From: Geminicoccaceae bacterium
GTDB lineage: Bacteria > Pseudomonadota > Alphaproteobacteria > Geminicoccales > Geminicoccaceae
Assembly (NCBI GenBank): GCA_028279345.1
Contig: JANQNY010000069.1
Span: forward strand, 16,082-80,081
DNA length: 64,000 nt
Direction of reading: 5' to 3'
Position numbers and translations under genes: made by a program. The number at the start of each line of letters is the position of its first letter. The stretch's first letter is position 1. This document shows positions 16,667 to 25,682 of the stretch, piece by piece. The notes beneath the pieces are model-generated. The model was not told where the DNA came from, did not search any database, and saw only the letters and a list, made by a program, of their open reading frames with translations.

Positions 16667-16891
16667 ATGGCTGATCCACGCGGCGACAGTGAAGGCCCTT
16701 CGGCGGGTTTGCCCGGCGATGATGCCAGCAGCGGAAGCGAGGCGGACGAAGTCCGTCGACGCCTGCGTGCCCTCTATCAGAGCATCGAAAGCGAGCCCTT
16801 GCCCGACGACCTCCGAGCGCTCGCGGAGCGGCTGCAGCGCGAGGGAACCTCGGCCAAGTCCGGATCGCTGCCCGACGACGACGCGGGTTGA
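16667..16891 (+). CDS. nepR: NepR-like anti-sigma factor
   Basis: The 74-residue acidic product contains RRRLRALYQSIESEPLPDDL, the NepR signature (LR-x-LY-x-x-x-x-EPLPD). NepR binds EcfG and keeps it inactive until PhyR-P, a sigma mimic, takes NepR away. The ATG follows a GAGGG site. The gene ends three bases before the ecfG ATG, so the two are co-translated, giving a fixed anti-sigma to sigma ratio. The flanking arms outside the core are low-complexity and disordered, as usual in this family. Confidence 0.88.
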   Translation: MADPRGDSEGPSAGLPGDDASSGSEADEVRRRLRALYQSIESEPLPDDLRALAERLQREGTSAKSGSLPDDDAG

Positions 16892-16894
16892 GTG

Positions 16895-17413
16895 ATGGAG
16901 CACGGCAGCGATGACACGTTCTCTGAGCAGGTGCTCGCGCTGCTGCCCCGCCTTCGCGCCTACGCCCGCTCGCTCTCCAGAGATGCCACGTTCGCCGACG
17001 ATCTGGTTCAGGACGCGGTTGTGCGCGCTTGGGCGGCTCGCGACCGATTCGTGCCCGGTTCGAACATGGAGGCGTGGCTCGTCACGATCCTGCGCAACGC
17101 GTTCTTGAGCGACCGTCGCAAACGAAGCAGGGAGGTCGAGGACCCCGAGGGCGCGCACACGGCGACGCTCACCGTGCACGCCTCGCAACCGTCGACCATG
17201 GAGTTTCAGGACACGCTCGCGGCGCTGCAGCGTCTGCCGTTCGAGCAACGCGAGGCACTGCTGCTCGTCGCCGCGTCGGGTTTCTCCTACCAAGAGGCTG
17301 CGACCATCTGCGGGGTCGCCGAAGGCACGATCAAGAGCAGGGTTTCGCGAGCGCGCGCACACCTCGAAGAGCTCTTGGCACATGCTGAGCGCCCCGCCCC
17401 AGGCGGTGCGTAG
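16895..17413 (+). CDS. ecfG: EcfG-type ECF sigma factor
   Basis: The 172-residue product is an ECF sigma factor. Region 2 reads RLRAYARSLSRDATFADDLVQDAVVRAW and region 4 reads LPFEQREALLLVAASGFSYQEAATICGV, then EGTIKSRVSRARAHL. The placement right after nepR assigns it to the EcfG group, the general stress sigma factor of Alphaproteobacteria, which directs RNA polymerase to GGAAC-N16/17-CGTT promoters. The ATG at 16895 was preferred; a GTG three bases upstream would also work. Confidence 0.92.
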   Translation: MEHGSDDTFSEQVLALLPRLRAYARSLSRDATFADDLVQDAVVRAWAARDRFVPGSNMEAWLVTILRNAFLSDRRKRSREVEDPEGAHTATLTVHASQPSTMEFQDTLAALQRLPFEQREALLLVAASGFSYQEAATICGVAEGTIKSRVSRARAHLEELLAHAERPAPGGA

Positions 17414-17765
17414 CCTCCTCCCGACGGGTATTGCTTGTACGGCTTGCACGGCGGTTATCCGTTGTTGCTTGACTTGGTGCCCACATTAGGCAGCACCACG
17501 ATATCGCAGACGTGGGCACCCGACGAACCCGCAACAGCGGTTTACTACAAATCTTACAAACGCAACGATTGTAACTATTCGCCAGTTCACTGCAGACGCC
17601 CGACTGCCAATACAAACGAATCTTCGCCAGGCCACGTGACATGGCAGAACTGAGCGCACGCACGAGGCTAAAAGTACTTTCTTACACAGTCTTTTGCGGA
17701 GTTGTTACTTTGCAGTGTCGGCAGAATACGGCCGTTGCAAAGCGGACCAGCGGGAGAGCGCAACC
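17414..17765 (+). other. Intergenic region with inverted repeats, no gene found
   Basis: This 352-base gap after ecfG is clearly less GC-rich than its flanks. It contains a nine-base perfect inverted repeat, GGTGCCCAC (17476-17484) and GTGGGCACC (17512-17520), and a shorter TTACAA/TTGTAA pair (17554-17559, 17569-17574). No EcfG motif or convincing small ORF was seen. It probably holds the ecfG terminator region and the promoter of the HD hydrolase. Confidence 0.5.
17476..17520. repeat. Nine-base inverted repeat, 27-base spacer
   Basis: GGTGCCCAC and GTGGGCACC are exact reverse complements, 63 bases after the ecfG stop. The spacing is long for an intrinsic terminator and there is no T tract. 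It could be an operator or an RNA stem. Confidence 0.45.
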
Positions 17766-18614
17766 ATGATCGACGTACCGGAATTGCTGCTAGGCGCCTT
17801 GCGCCAGCGGCTGTGGAACGAGAGCTACCGCCATCTGGGCGGGGCCGCCGAAGGTCTGCGTCCGGCACTCGACACCGCAACCCGCATGGCGGTCGAGCGG
17901 CTGGCGACGAGCGACGCGCTCTACCACAATGTCGAGCACACCGTGAACGTGACGCTCGTCGGCATCGACATCCTCCGCGGCCGTGATCTCGATGAGGAGA
18001 TCAACGCGGACACATGGCTGCACTTCTGCGTCGCGCTGCTCCTACACGACATCGGCTATGTCCGCGGGGTCTGTCGCGGCGACACGGCGGACCGCGCCGT
18101 GATCGCCGCCGACGGGAGTACCGTCGCCCTGCCGCGGGGCGCATCGGATGCCTGGCTTCAGCCCTACCATGTCGAGCGTGCCAAAGTGTTCGTCCGCGAG
18201 CGTGCCGCCGCCATCGATACGCGCCTCGATGCGGGGCGGATCGCAAGCTGGATCGAACTCACCCGCTTTCCCGTGCCGCACGATTCCGATCATGCCGGCA
18301 CGGAGGACGAGGCCGGCCTCCTGCGCGCGGCAGATCTGATCGGACAGCTCGCCGACCCCTACTATCTTCGCCGCCACGGCGCGCTGTTCGCCGAGTTCGA
18401 CGAGATCGGCGCAGCCACCGAACTCGGCTTCGAGACCCCGGCCGATCTAGCCCGCGGCTACCCCTCCTTCTTCTGGCGCAGCGTCGAACCCTATATCGGC
18501 CCCGCCCTCCGGCACCTGGCGCGCACCGCCTCGGGTCGACAGTGGGTCGCCAATCTTTACGCGCACGTCTTCGAGTTGGAACGGAACCGCCAGCTGATGG
18601 GGCCGCAGCAGTAG
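17766..18614 (+). CDS. HD-domain metal-dependent phosphohydrolase
   Basis: The 282-residue cytoplasmic protein has the HD-domain ligands: YHNVEHTVNVT (first His), then LLLHDIGYVRG (the HD pair), and a late Asp (RAADLIGQLADP). HD enzymes hydrolyse phosphoester bonds in nucleotides or cyclic dinucleotides. It lacks the GYP signature of c-di-GMP phosphodiesterases and lacks RelA/SpoT segments, so the substrate is unknown. Chosen start ATG 17766 follows GAGAG; the frame is open to 17694. It stands downstream of ecfG, across an intergenic gap. Confidence 0.75.
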   Translation: MIDVPELLLGALRQRLWNESYRHLGGAAEGLRPALDTATRMAVERLATSDALYHNVEHTVNVTLVGIDILRGRDLDEEINADTWLHFCVALLLHDIGYVRGVCRGDTADRAVIAADGSTVALPRGASDAWLQPYHVERAKVFVRERAAAIDTRLDAGRIASWIELTRFPVPHDSDHAGTEDEAGLLRAADLIGQLADPYYLRRHGALFAEFDEIGAATELGFETPADLARGYPSFFWRSVEPYIGPALRHLARTASGRQWVANLYAHVFELERNRQLMGPQQ

Positions 18615-18660
18615 AGGCGCGGTCTCGCGGCCGCCATGCGGGCCGAGCGCAACACGTGCG

Positions 18661-18685
18661 GGAACCGGTCGGGCCGCCGGGCGTT
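18661..18685 (+). promoter_or_regulatory. EcfG-type promoter of the DUF883 gene
   Basis: GGAAC, 16 bases, CGTT on the plus strand, 27 bases before the ATG at 18713. Confidence 0.75.
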
Positions 18686-18712
18686 CTGTTGTCGACGAAA
18701 CAGGAGAGACTG

Positions 18713-19027
18713 ATGAACACGAAGGCCTCGACCACGGCCGACGACGAACTTCGCGAGCAGCTGAAGGCGCTCCGTAGCGACCTAGACAAGCTCAGCAAGC
18801 TGGTCGTCCGCTCTTCGAGCGAGCACGGGCCACGGCTCGTCGATGACGCCCGCGCGACCGGCGAGTCGGTGCTCGACGAGGCGATGAAGTCCGTCGATGC
18901 GGGGCGCGAGCTGGGCGAGCAGCAGATCGAAAGCGCCGAGCGCTGGATTCGGAAGAACCCCTTCGTCGCCATCCTCTGCGCAATCGGTGCCGGATTCGTG
19001 CTGGCGCAGTTCAGGTCCCGGAACTAG
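18713..19027 (+). CDS. DUF883 (ElaB/YqjD-like) membrane-anchored protein
   Basis: The 104-residue product has a charged helical N-terminal two-thirds (coiled-coil forming, LREQLKALRSDLDKLSKLV) and a single C-terminal span, NPFVAILCAIGAGFVLAQF, the DUF883 layout. E. coli relatives ElaB/YqjD sit in the inner membrane and bind ribosomes in stationary phase. GGAG lies six bases before the ATG. It has its own EcfG-type promoter and likely shares a transcript with the small membrane protein that follows. Confidence 0.85.
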   Translation: MNTKASTTADDELREQLKALRSDLDKLSKLVVRSSSEHGPRLVDDARATGESVLDEAMKSVDAGRELGEQQIESAERWIRKNPFVAILCAIGAGFVLAQFRSRN

Positions 19028-19044
19028 CACCGAAGCGAGCATCG

Positions 19045-19341
19045 ATGGAGCACACCATCCAGCGCGTGAGCCTCAAGGTCCTGGCCGGCATTCTGTTTGT
19101 GGCGGCCACGGGCTTCCTCGTCGCCGGGGCCACGATCGCGTTGGCGCAGGCGGTCGGCACACCGCTCGCGTGCGCCCTCGTCGCCATCGTGCTGGCCCTC
19201 GTCGGTGGCGGCATCCTCCTCGGCATGCGCCACGCGCCACGACGCCGTACGCCACCCGCATCGGCGGAGGCGCTCGTCACAAGCGCGCTCGGCCGCGTGG
19301 CCGCCATCGTGATCATCCGCATGCTCCGGCCGAGGTCGTAG
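19045..19341 (+). CDS. Small two-span membrane protein, holin-like
   Basis: The 98-residue product has two hydrophobic segments, LAGILFVAATGFLVAGATIALA and PLACALVAIVLALVGGGILLG, followed by a basic tail. The layout is like phage-holin-superfamily proteins that often accompany DUF883 genes in stress operons. No function is known. It begins 17 bases after the DUF883 stop, under the same promoter. Confidence 0.65.
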   Translation: MEHTIQRVSLKVLAGILFVAATGFLVAGATIALAQAVGTPLACALVAIVLALVGGGILLGMRHAPRRRTPPASAEALVTSALGRVAAIVIIRMLRPRS

Positions 19342-19748
19342 GCTTGCGGTGTCAGGGAAGCCCGTAGGTCCCGGCGCTTCGCCGGAATGCCGCGCCCTGA
19401 TGGGCCGGCCCGGCTGGAGCGCGGGGCCGAGCGGTCATGTCTCGAACTCCGGCGCTCCGGCTATCGCAGCTACTGCACCAGTTGAAAGCTGCCGTTGCCC
19501 ATGTCCGCCGCACGCGAGCGCTTGCCAAAAACGCCGATTTGCGCTGCGACTTTTTTCCTTGATACATATTGCTCGATTTAATCAGCGTTCGATCTGCAAT
19601 AATCTAACATCCGAACAATAAGCACCAAGCACGCAACGGCGAGTTAGTCGTTTTCGCGAGCATCGCGGCATCTACAGTCTGCTGCGCCCGATGTGAATTT
19701 CGTAGAGTTCTTGTGTCTCGCCGAGAAGTTCGCACAGGGAGGCGCATA
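19342..19748 (+). other. Intergenic region upstream of the hydrogenase operon
   Basis: This 407-base gap separates the stress island from hupS. A short CCGGCG-CTT-CGCCGG hairpin near 19371 may end the upstream transcript. An AT-rich stretch at about 19545-19625 stands out from the GC-rich background and may be the hup control region, for example a DNA-bending site. I found no convincing sigma-54 (TGGC-N9-TTGC) or EcfG motif. Confidence 0.5.
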
Positions 19749-20867
19749 ATGCTTGCGCGCGAGACGTTCTACGACGTCATCCGCCGACAGGGCATCAGCA
19801 GGCGCAGTTTCGCCAAATTCTGCACACTGACTGCCGCATCCATGGGGTTGGGCGAGGCGCATGCCGCCACCATAGCCCACGCCATGGAGACCAAACCGCG
19901 CATTCCCGTACTTTGGCTGCATGGGCTCGAGTGCACGTGTTGCTCCGAGAGCTTCATCCGCTCGGCGCATCCGCTGGTGCGAGACGTCGTCCTGTCGATG
20001 ATCTCGCTCGACTACAACGACACGCTGATGGCCGCCGCCGGCCACCAGGCGGAGGCAATCCTCGACGAGATCCGGGAAGAGTACAAAGGCAACTACATCG
20101 CCGCGGTCGAGGGCAACCCACCTCTGAACGAGGATGGGATGTACTGCATATCGGGCGGCAGACCCTTCGTCGAGAAGCTCAAGGAGGTCTGCGGCGACGC
20201 CAAGGCGGTGATCTCGTGGGGTTCCTGTGCGTCATGGGGATGCGTGCAGGCGGCCCGCCCGAACCCGACCCAGGCGACGCCCGTCCACAAGGTCATCACC
20301 GACAAGCCGGTCATCAAGGTTCCCGGCTGCCCGCCGATCGCCGAAGTCATGACCGGCGTCATCACCTACATCGTCACCTTCGATCGCCTGCCGACGCTCG
20401 ATGCGCAGGGCCGGCCGCTGATGTTCTACAGCCAGCGCGTGCACGACAAGTGCTATCGGCGACCACACTTCAACGCCGGGCAATTTGCCGAGACCTTCGA
20501 CGACGAGGGAGCACGAAAGGGCTACTGCCTCTACAAGGTCGGCTGCCGCGGCCCAACGACCTACAACGCCTGTTCCACGGTGCGCTGGAACGAGGGCGTC
20601 TCGTTCCCGATCCAGTCCGGCCACGGCTGCGTGGGCTGCTCGGAAGATGCCTTCTGGGACAACGGGCCGTTCTATGACCGCCTCGCCAAGGTCGGCGCCT
20701 TCGGCATCGAATCGAACGCCGACCGGATCGGCCTCGCCGCTGCCGGCGTCGTGACCGCGGGGATCGCCGCGCACGCGGCTCTGAGCGCGGTGAAGCGGAT
20801 GGTCCACAAGCCGGGTGTCGGTGCCGAGGACAAGAATCTGGCCAGCCTCGACGGAGAGCCGAAGTGA
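19749..20867 (+). CDS. hupS: [NiFe] uptake hydrogenase small subunit
   Basis: The 372-residue product carries the electron-transfer iron-sulfur clusters of a membrane-bound group 1 hydrogenase. The N-terminus has a twin-arginine signal ([10 protein letters not shown]18-R19), so the folded HupSL pair is exported by Tat. [11 protein letters not shown] holds the proximal-cluster cysteines; later groups are [21 protein letters not shown], and the C-terminal cluster set [16 protein letters not shown] and [15 protein letters not shown] hydrophobic anchor ([19 protein letters not shown]) ends the protein. AGGGAGG precedes the ATG. First gene of a 15-gene operon. Confidence 0.96.
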   Translation: MLARETFYDVIRRQGISRRSFAKFCTLTAASMGLGEAHAATIAHAMETKPRIPVLWLHGLECTCCSESFIRSAHPLVRDVVLSMISLDYNDTLMAAAGHQAEAILDEIREEYKGNYIAAVEGNPPLNEDGMYCISGGRPFVEKLKEVCGDAKAVISWGSCASWGCVQAARPNPTQATPVHKVITDKPVIKVPGCPPIAEVMTGVITYIVTFDRLPTLDAQGRPLMFYSQRVHDKCYRRPHFNAGQFAETFDDEGARKGYCLYKVGCRGPTTYNACSTVRWNEGVSFPIQSGHGCVGCSEDAFWDNGPFYDRLAKVGAFGIESNADRIGLAAAGVVTAGIAAHAALSAVKRMVHKPGVGAEDKNLASLDGEPK

Positions 20868-22657
20868 GCGCGCTCCGCACAGCGAACGGCTTCGAGCTCG
20901 ACAATTCGGGCCGCCGCATCGTCGTCGATCCGGTCACCCGGATCGAGGGTCATCTGCGGATCGAGGTCAATGTCGACGACGACAACGTCATCCGGAACGC
21001 CGTTTCCACCGGCGCGATGTGGCGTGGGCTCGAGGTAATCTTGAAAGGCCGGGACCCGCGCGATGCGTGGGCGTTCACGCAGCGCATCTGCGGCGTCTGC
21101 ACCGGAACGCACGCGCTCACGTCGGTGCGCGCGGTCGAGGACGCGCTGGGCATCATGATCCCGGAGAACGCCAACACCATCCGCAACATGATGCAGTTGG
21201 CGCAGTACGTGCAGGACCACCTGATCCACTTCTACCACCTGCACGCGCTCGACTGGGTCGACGTGGTGAGCGCCTTGAACGCAGACCCGCAGGCGACGTC
21301 GGCACTCCAGCAGTCGCTGTCGCCCTGGCCGCTGTCGTCGCCAGGCTATTTCCGAGACTTGCAGAACCGCTTGCAGCGCTTCGTCGACAGCGGCCAGCTC
21401 GGTCCGTTCCGCAACGGCTATTGGGGTCACCCCGCCTACAGGCTGCCACCCGAAGCGAACCTCATGGCGGTCGCGCATTATCTGGAAGCGCTCGACTTCC
21501 AAAAAGAGATCGCCAAGATCCACACGATCTTTGGCGGCAAGAACCCTCATCCGAACTGGCTCGTGGGTGGCGTTCCCTCACCGCTCAATCTCGATGGTGT
21601 CGGCGCCGTCGGCGGCGTCAACATGGAGCGCCTGAACCTCGTCAAGAAGGTCATCGACGACAGCATTGTCTTTACTGAACAAGTCTATCTGCCCGACCTC
21701 ATCGCCATCGCCTCGTTCTACAAGGACTGGACCTACGGCGGCGGCATCAGTGCGCAGAACCTCTTGTCCTACGGCGATATTCCGGCGCGGGCGAACGATT
21801 ACACAGCGAACGGCCTCTTGCTGCCACGCGGCGCGATCATCGACGGCAAGCTGGACGAGGTCCATGAGGTCGATCTGAAGCAACGCGACGACATCCAGGA
21901 GTTCGTCAGCCACGCTTGGTACAGCTACGCCGACGAGAGCCAGGGCCTCCACCCCTTCGACGGGGTGACCGAAGCCAATTTCGTGCTCGGTCCCAACACC
22001 CAGGGGTCCAAGACCCGGATCGAGGCGGTCGACGAGGCCGCCAAGTATTCCTGGATCAAGTCGCCGCGGTGGCGCGGCCGCCCGATGGAGGTCGGACCAC
22101 TCGCGCGCTTCGTGATCGGCTACGCCCAGGGCAAGCCCGAGTTCAAGGAGCCGGTCGACAAGACGCTCACCGATTTGGGCCTGCCGCTACCGGCCCTCTT
22201 CTCGACGCTGGGGCGCACTGCGGCGCGGGGCTTGGAGGCGCAGTGGGCCGCGCATACGCTTCTGGACTTTCACGAGAAGCTCATCGCGCGCATCCAGAAC
22301 GGTGACCTTACCACGGCCAGCAGCCTCAAATGGTCGCCGGACACATGGCCCGAGACAGCCGAGGGTGCCGGTTTCACCGAGGCACCGCGCGGGGCGCTGG
22401 GTCACTGGGTCCGTATCGAGCAAGGCAAGATCGCGAACTACCAGGCGATCGTGCCGACCACGTGGAACGCGGGTCCGCGCGATGCGCAGGGCAATATCGG
22501 CCCCTACGAGGCGAGCCTGCTCGACACGCCGATGGCCGACCCGGAGCAGCCGCTCGAGATCCTGCGCACGCTCCACAGCTTCGATCCCTGTCTTGCCTGC
22601 GCGACGCATGTCTTGGACGCGGAGGGCAGCACCCGCAGCGCGGTCCAGGTTCGCTGA
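20864..22657 (+). CDS. hupL: [NiFe] uptake hydrogenase large subunit
   Basis: The 597-residue product holds the Ni-Fe active site that oxidises hydrogen in the periplasm. The four nickel-ligand cysteines are in RICGVC (Cys76, Cys79) and DPCLACATH (Cys576, Cys579). The last 15 residues after His582 form the C-terminal extension that HupD removes after metal insertion. The start is a GTG overlapping the hupS stop by four bases (GTGA), so the two subunits are translated together. Length and motifs are normal for group 1 enzymes. Confidence 0.97.
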   Translation: MSALRTANGFELDNSGRRIVVDPVTRIEGHLRIEVNVDDDNVIRNAVSTGAMWRGLEVILKGRDPRDAWAFTQRICGVCTGTHALTSVRAVEDALGIMIPENANTIRNMMQLAQYVQDHLIHFYHLHALDWVDVVSALNADPQATSALQQSLSPWPLSSPGYFRDLQNRLQRFVDSGQLGPFRNGYWGHPAYRLPPEANLMAVAHYLEALDFQKEIAKIHTIFGGKNPHPNWLVGGVPSPLNLDGVGAVGGVNMERLNLVKKVIDDSIVFTEQVYLPDLIAIASFYKDWTYGGGISAQNLLSYGDIPARANDYTANGLLLPRGAIIDGKLDEVHEVDLKQRDDIQEFVSHAWYSYADESQGLHPFDGVTEANFVLGPNTQGSKTRIEAVDEAAKYSWIKSPRWRGRPMEVGPLARFVIGYAQGKPEFKEPVDKTLTDLGLPLPALFSTLGRTAARGLEAQWAAHTLLDFHEKLIARIQNGDLTTASSLKWSPDTWPETAEGAGFTEAPRGALGHWVRIEQGKIANYQAIVPTTWNAGPRDAQGNIGPYEASLLDTPMADPEQPLEILRTLHSFDPCLACATHVLDAEGSTRSAVQVR

Positions 22658-22676
22658 CGAGGGAGGAGCGGATCGA

Positions 22677-23507
22677 ATGAGCACCCTGCCTCGCGCACCA
22701 GCCGACGGGCTGCACGAGAGCGCCTCGGCGCCCGATTTCCTGACGCCCGCCACCGCGCCCGGCAGCGCCGGCGTCGTCGCCCCGAAAGACCTGCGCGGCG
22801 TCGCTGACCTCCCGACCGACGAGAGGCCGGTCGGGGCAAAGCAGACGGCCATCTACGTCTACGACATGCCCGTCCGCGCCTGGCATTGGGTCAACGCGCT
22901 GTGCATCGTCGTGCTGGCCATCACCGGCTACCTGATCGCCAACCCGCCTGCCGCGGCGCCCGGCGAAGCGTTCGAGCGCTCGCTCATGGGCAACATTCGT
23001 CTCATCCATTTCACTGCCGGACAAATCCTTGCGATCGCGCTGCTGGCGCGCTTCGTTTGGATGTTTTTTGGTAATCGGTATGCCCACCAGCTCTTCTGCC
23101 CGCCCATCTGGCGTCGCCAGTGGTGGGCGGAAGTCTGGTTTGAGGCGAAATGGTATGCGTTCCTCGTCAGGGATCCTAAGAAGTATATTGGGCACAATCC
23201 ATTCGCCGCGTTGATGATGTTTGCCTTCTTTGTATTGCCTTGTGTCTTTATGGTATTGTCAGGAATGGCGCTGTATTCGATGGGAACTGGCGTTGACAGT
23301 TGGCAGCATGCCGCCTTCGGGTGGATGCTGACGCTGTTCGGGAACCCGATGACCCTGCAGACCCTGCACCACCTCGGGATGTGGGTCCTGGTGATCTTCT
23401 CGATTCTCCATATCTACGCGGCGATCCACGAGGAGATGTGGAGCCGCCAGTCCATGATCAGCACGATCGTGAGCGGCTGGCGCATGTTCCGGGATAACGC
23501 ACGGTGA
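22677..23507 (+). CDS. hupC: Ni/Fe-hydrogenase b-type cytochrome subunit
   Basis: The 276-residue diheme cytochrome b anchors HupSL to the membrane and passes electrons to quinone. Four hydrophobic spans are seen; heme-ligand histidines fit RAWHWVNAL, IHFTAGQI and LHHLGMWVL with HIYAAIHEE. The N-terminal tail of about 60 residues before YVYDMPVRAWHW is longer than usual. A GGGAGGAG site precedes the ATG. The stretch 23035-23290 is much less GC-rich than the rest of the gene, which may mark a recombined segment. Confidence 0.95.
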   Translation: MSTLPRAPADGLHESASAPDFLTPATAPGSAGVVAPKDLRGVADLPTDERPVGAKQTAIYVYDMPVRAWHWVNALCIVVLAITGYLIANPPAAAPGEAFERSLMGNIRLIHFTAGQILAIALLARFVWMFFGNRYAHQLFCPPIWRRQWWAEVWFEAKWYAFLVRDPKKYIGHNPFAALMMFAFFVLPCVFMVLSGMALYSMGTGVDSWQHAAFGWMLTLFGNPMTLQTLHHLGMWVLVIFSILHIYAAIHEEMWSRQSMISTIVSGWRMFRDNAR

Positions 23508-24121
23508 CCGCGTCCGCCACATCGGTGCTCGGCGTCGGCAATATCCTCTGGGCCGATGAGGGCTTCGGCGTCCGGTGCGTCGAGACGCTCGAACGCGACT
23601 TCGAGCTCGACGAACAGGTGACGCTCGTCGACGGCGGCACGCGCGGTCTCGCGCTGCTCGAACCGCTCGCCGCGGCTGGGCGGCTGATCCTCCTCGATGC
23701 CATCGCCTTCGGCGGCGCACCCGGCGAACTCGTCGTCGTGCGCAACGCCGATGTTCCGCGCTTCGTCGGGCAGAAGGCCATGAGCCTGCACCAGACGGGG
23801 ATGCAGGAGGTCCTGGCGCTCGCCGAGCTGCAGGGGCGGCTGCCCAAGGAACTCGTGTGCATCGGCGTCGAGCCGGTGACACTCGAAGACTATGGCGGCG
23901 GCCTGTCGTCTCTTGTCGCGGCGCAGATCGAGCCGGCGGTCGCGTTGGCGGTCGATCAGCTCCGGAACTGGGGCCACCACGTCACCCGCCGGACGCGGCC
24001 CTTGGCCGAGGTCACGGTCAACGTGGGCGCCCTGCAGCGCGAGCCTTACGAGCGTGGGCGACCGAGCGCCGCGGATGCGTGCCGGATCGGTGACGCTCGC
24101 TTCATGCAGCGGTCGGCGTGA
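23504..24121 (+). CDS. hupD: Hydrogenase maturation endopeptidase
   Basis: This 205-residue protease cuts the C-terminal extension from the HupL precursor once nickel is in place. Family landmarks are GVGNILWADEGFGVR (Glu ligand), LVDGGTRGLALL and LLDAIAFGG (Asp region), and SLHQTGMQE (His ligand). The GTG start overlaps the hupC stop. The C-terminal 40 residues, rich in arginine, extend past the usual HyaD/HupD end. Confidence 0.93.
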   Translation: MTASATSVLGVGNILWADEGFGVRCVETLERDFELDEQVTLVDGGTRGLALLEPLAAAGRLILLDAIAFGGAPGELVVVRNADVPRFVGQKAMSLHQTGMQEVLALAELQGRLPKELVCIGVEPVTLEDYGGGLSSLVAAQIEPAVALAVDQLRNWGHHVTRRTRPLAEVTVNVGALQREPYERGRPSAADACRIGDARFMQRSA

Positions 24122-24124
24122 ACG

Positions 24125-24427
24125 ATGTGCATCGGCGCCCCCCGCAAGCTCGCCAGCGTCGACGGACACGTGGCCCGGTCGGTCGAAGGGCTGGTCCTGG
24201 ACGTTTCGTTGCTCGCGGGGGACGTAGCGGCTGGTGACTGGGTGCTCGTCCACGTAGGGACCGCGGTCCGCCGGCTGGAGGAGCAGGAAGCGCTCGCCGT
24301 GCGCGACGCCCTAGCGGCCGCAGACGCGGCCGCACGCGGGCTGCCGTTCGAGCACCTGCTTGCCGACCTGATCGAGCGGGAGCCGACGCTCCCACCGCAT
24401 CTGGCGGCAGAGGAGGGCCAGCAATGA
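24125..24427 (+). CDS. hupF: HupF, HypC-family hydrogenase chaperone
   Basis: The 100-residue product begins MCIGAP, the HypC-family N-terminus whose Cys2 binds the maturing large subunit. It continues with a small beta barrel (VAAGDWVLVHVG) and a longer helical tail than HypC proper. HupF is the operon-specific paralogue of HypC, known in rhizobia to help HupL mature in the presence of oxygen. The true hypC is a separate gene at 30618. It starts four bases after hupD. Confidence 0.9.
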   Translation: MCIGAPRKLASVDGHVARSVEGLVLDVSLLAGDVAAGDWVLVHVGTAVRRLEEQEALAVRDALAAADAAARGLPFEHLLADLIEREPTLPPHLAAEEGQQ

Positions 24428-24795
24428 GATCGCCAGCCGTCGCCCAACTTTTGGAGGACCCCCGCACGGTCGCGGTCGACATCGATGGATTGCCGGGCTT
24501 CGTCGCCGGCTCCGGGCCGGTGCTGGCCGTCCTGACGGGAGCGCCCGGGCGACGGCCGCAGAGCGAGGACCTCGCGGTCGTCGTACGCGAGTTCCTGCGC
24601 GATCCGCAGAGCCGGCTGCGCGTGGCCGTCGTCGAAGGCGCCTGGAACGCCGAGGCGAAGGAGCGCTGGGGGGTGCGGATCGAGCCCAGCCTGCTCATCG
24701 CCCGAGACGGCGCCGTTCTCGAAATCATCCCAGGCATTCGCGACTGGGCGGTCTACGCCGATCGCATCGGTCGCCTTGTTGAAAGGGCTGCATGA
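24424..24795 (+). CDS. hupG: HupG/HyaE hydrogenase-specific chaperone
   Basis: The 123-residue protein has a thioredoxin-like fold pattern without a CxxC pair, as expected for HyaE/HupG (VLTGAPGRRPQSEDLAVVV; WGVRIEPSLLIARDG). In rhizobia and Ralstonia this family binds the Tat signal of the small subunit and delays export until assembly is complete. Its ATG overlaps the hupF stop (ATGA). Confidence 0.88.
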   Translation: MRSPAVAQLLEDPRTVAVDIDGLPGFVAGSGPVLAVLTGAPGRRPQSEDLAVVVREFLRDPQSRLRVAVVEGAWNAEAKERWGVRIEPSLLIARDGAVLEIIPGIRDWAVYADRIGRLVERAA

Positions 24796-25682
24796 TGGAG
24801 ATCTTCCGCCATCCAAAGACCAACGGCTCGGCGCATGCCGAGGAAGCGGCGGCTCCCGCCTTCTTTCAGGACCAGGGCAGCGACGCGCTCGCCCGGATCG
24901 ACATGCCGAGCGGGCTCGCTCGCCCGTCTTGGAGCGTGAGAGCGTCGCTGGAGCGCGCCGACGGCAAGGTACGGCGCTCGCTGGAAGTGCTGCGGTCCGC
25001 GCTGCAGATGGTGGGACAGGGCGGCAGCGGTCGCGTCGTGTCGCTTGCGGGACTGACGGTCGAGCAGCGGGCGCTGCTCGCGGACATCTTGGGCACGGGC
25101 GAGGTCGAGATCCGGATCGGCGGGGCCCCCACCTACGCGATCGAAGAGACGGCGTTCGCCGGGCTTTGGCGCGGGCAGCTCCGCGACGCCGGTGCAGGCG
25201 TCGTCGCCGAATGGCTGGAAGTCGCCGACGTGCCCGAGACCGTGCGGACGGCCATCAAGCGCTTCACCGTGACCGATCTGCCGATGCCGACCAACGTGCC
25301 AGAGGGCTGCATGAACGTCTTGCCCCTGCTGCACGAGCTCAAGACGCGCATGCTCGCGTGGCGCCCCGGCGTGCCCAACCACGTGATGAGCCTCTCCTTG
25401 TTCCCGCTGTCGCCGGCAGATGCCGCGACGCTCACCTACACGCTCGGCCAAGCGCCGATCGACATGCGCTCGAAGGGCTATGGGTCCTGCCGGGTCGTGC
25501 CGACTTGGCGCCGCCACATCTGGGGCGTCCAGTACTTCAACGTGATGGATACGGTCATTCTCGACACGCTCGAGGTCGGCGATGTGCCGGCGGCGATCCT
25601 CGCAGGTCGCGAGGATTTCGAAGATTCGGCGCGGCGCTTAGGCGAGATGCTGGACGCCGAGTCGGAGGGAGTGGCCGCGTGA
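24792..25682 (+). CDS. hupH: HupH/HyaF hydrogenase expression protein
   Basis: The 296-residue protein matches the HupH/HyaF family, which is needed for maturation of the small subunit and its iron-sulfur clusters. Landmarks are VTDLPMPTNVPEGCMNVLPLL and GYGSCRVVPT, then RHIWGVQYFNVMDTVILDTLE at the C-terminus. It overlaps both neighbours by a few bases. Confidence 0.9.
   Translation: MMEIFRHPKTNGSAHAEEAAAPAFFQDQGSDALARIDMPSGLARPSWSVRASLERADGKVRRSLEVLRSALQMVGQGGSGRVVSLAGLTVEQRALLADILGTGEVEIRIGGAPTYAIEETAFAGLWRGQLRDAGAGVVAEWLEVADVPETVRTAIKRFTVTDLPMPTNVPEGCMNVLPLLHELKTRMLAWRPGVPNHVMSLSLFPLSPADAATLTYTLGQAPIDMRSKGYGSCRVVPTWRRHIWGVQYFNVMDTVILDTLEVGDVPAAILAGREDFEDSARRLGEMLDAESEGVAA

Noticed and set aside
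19545..19748. Sigma-54 promoter for hupS
   Set aside because: Such promoters are common for hup operons, but no TGGC-N9-TTGC pair could be found here.
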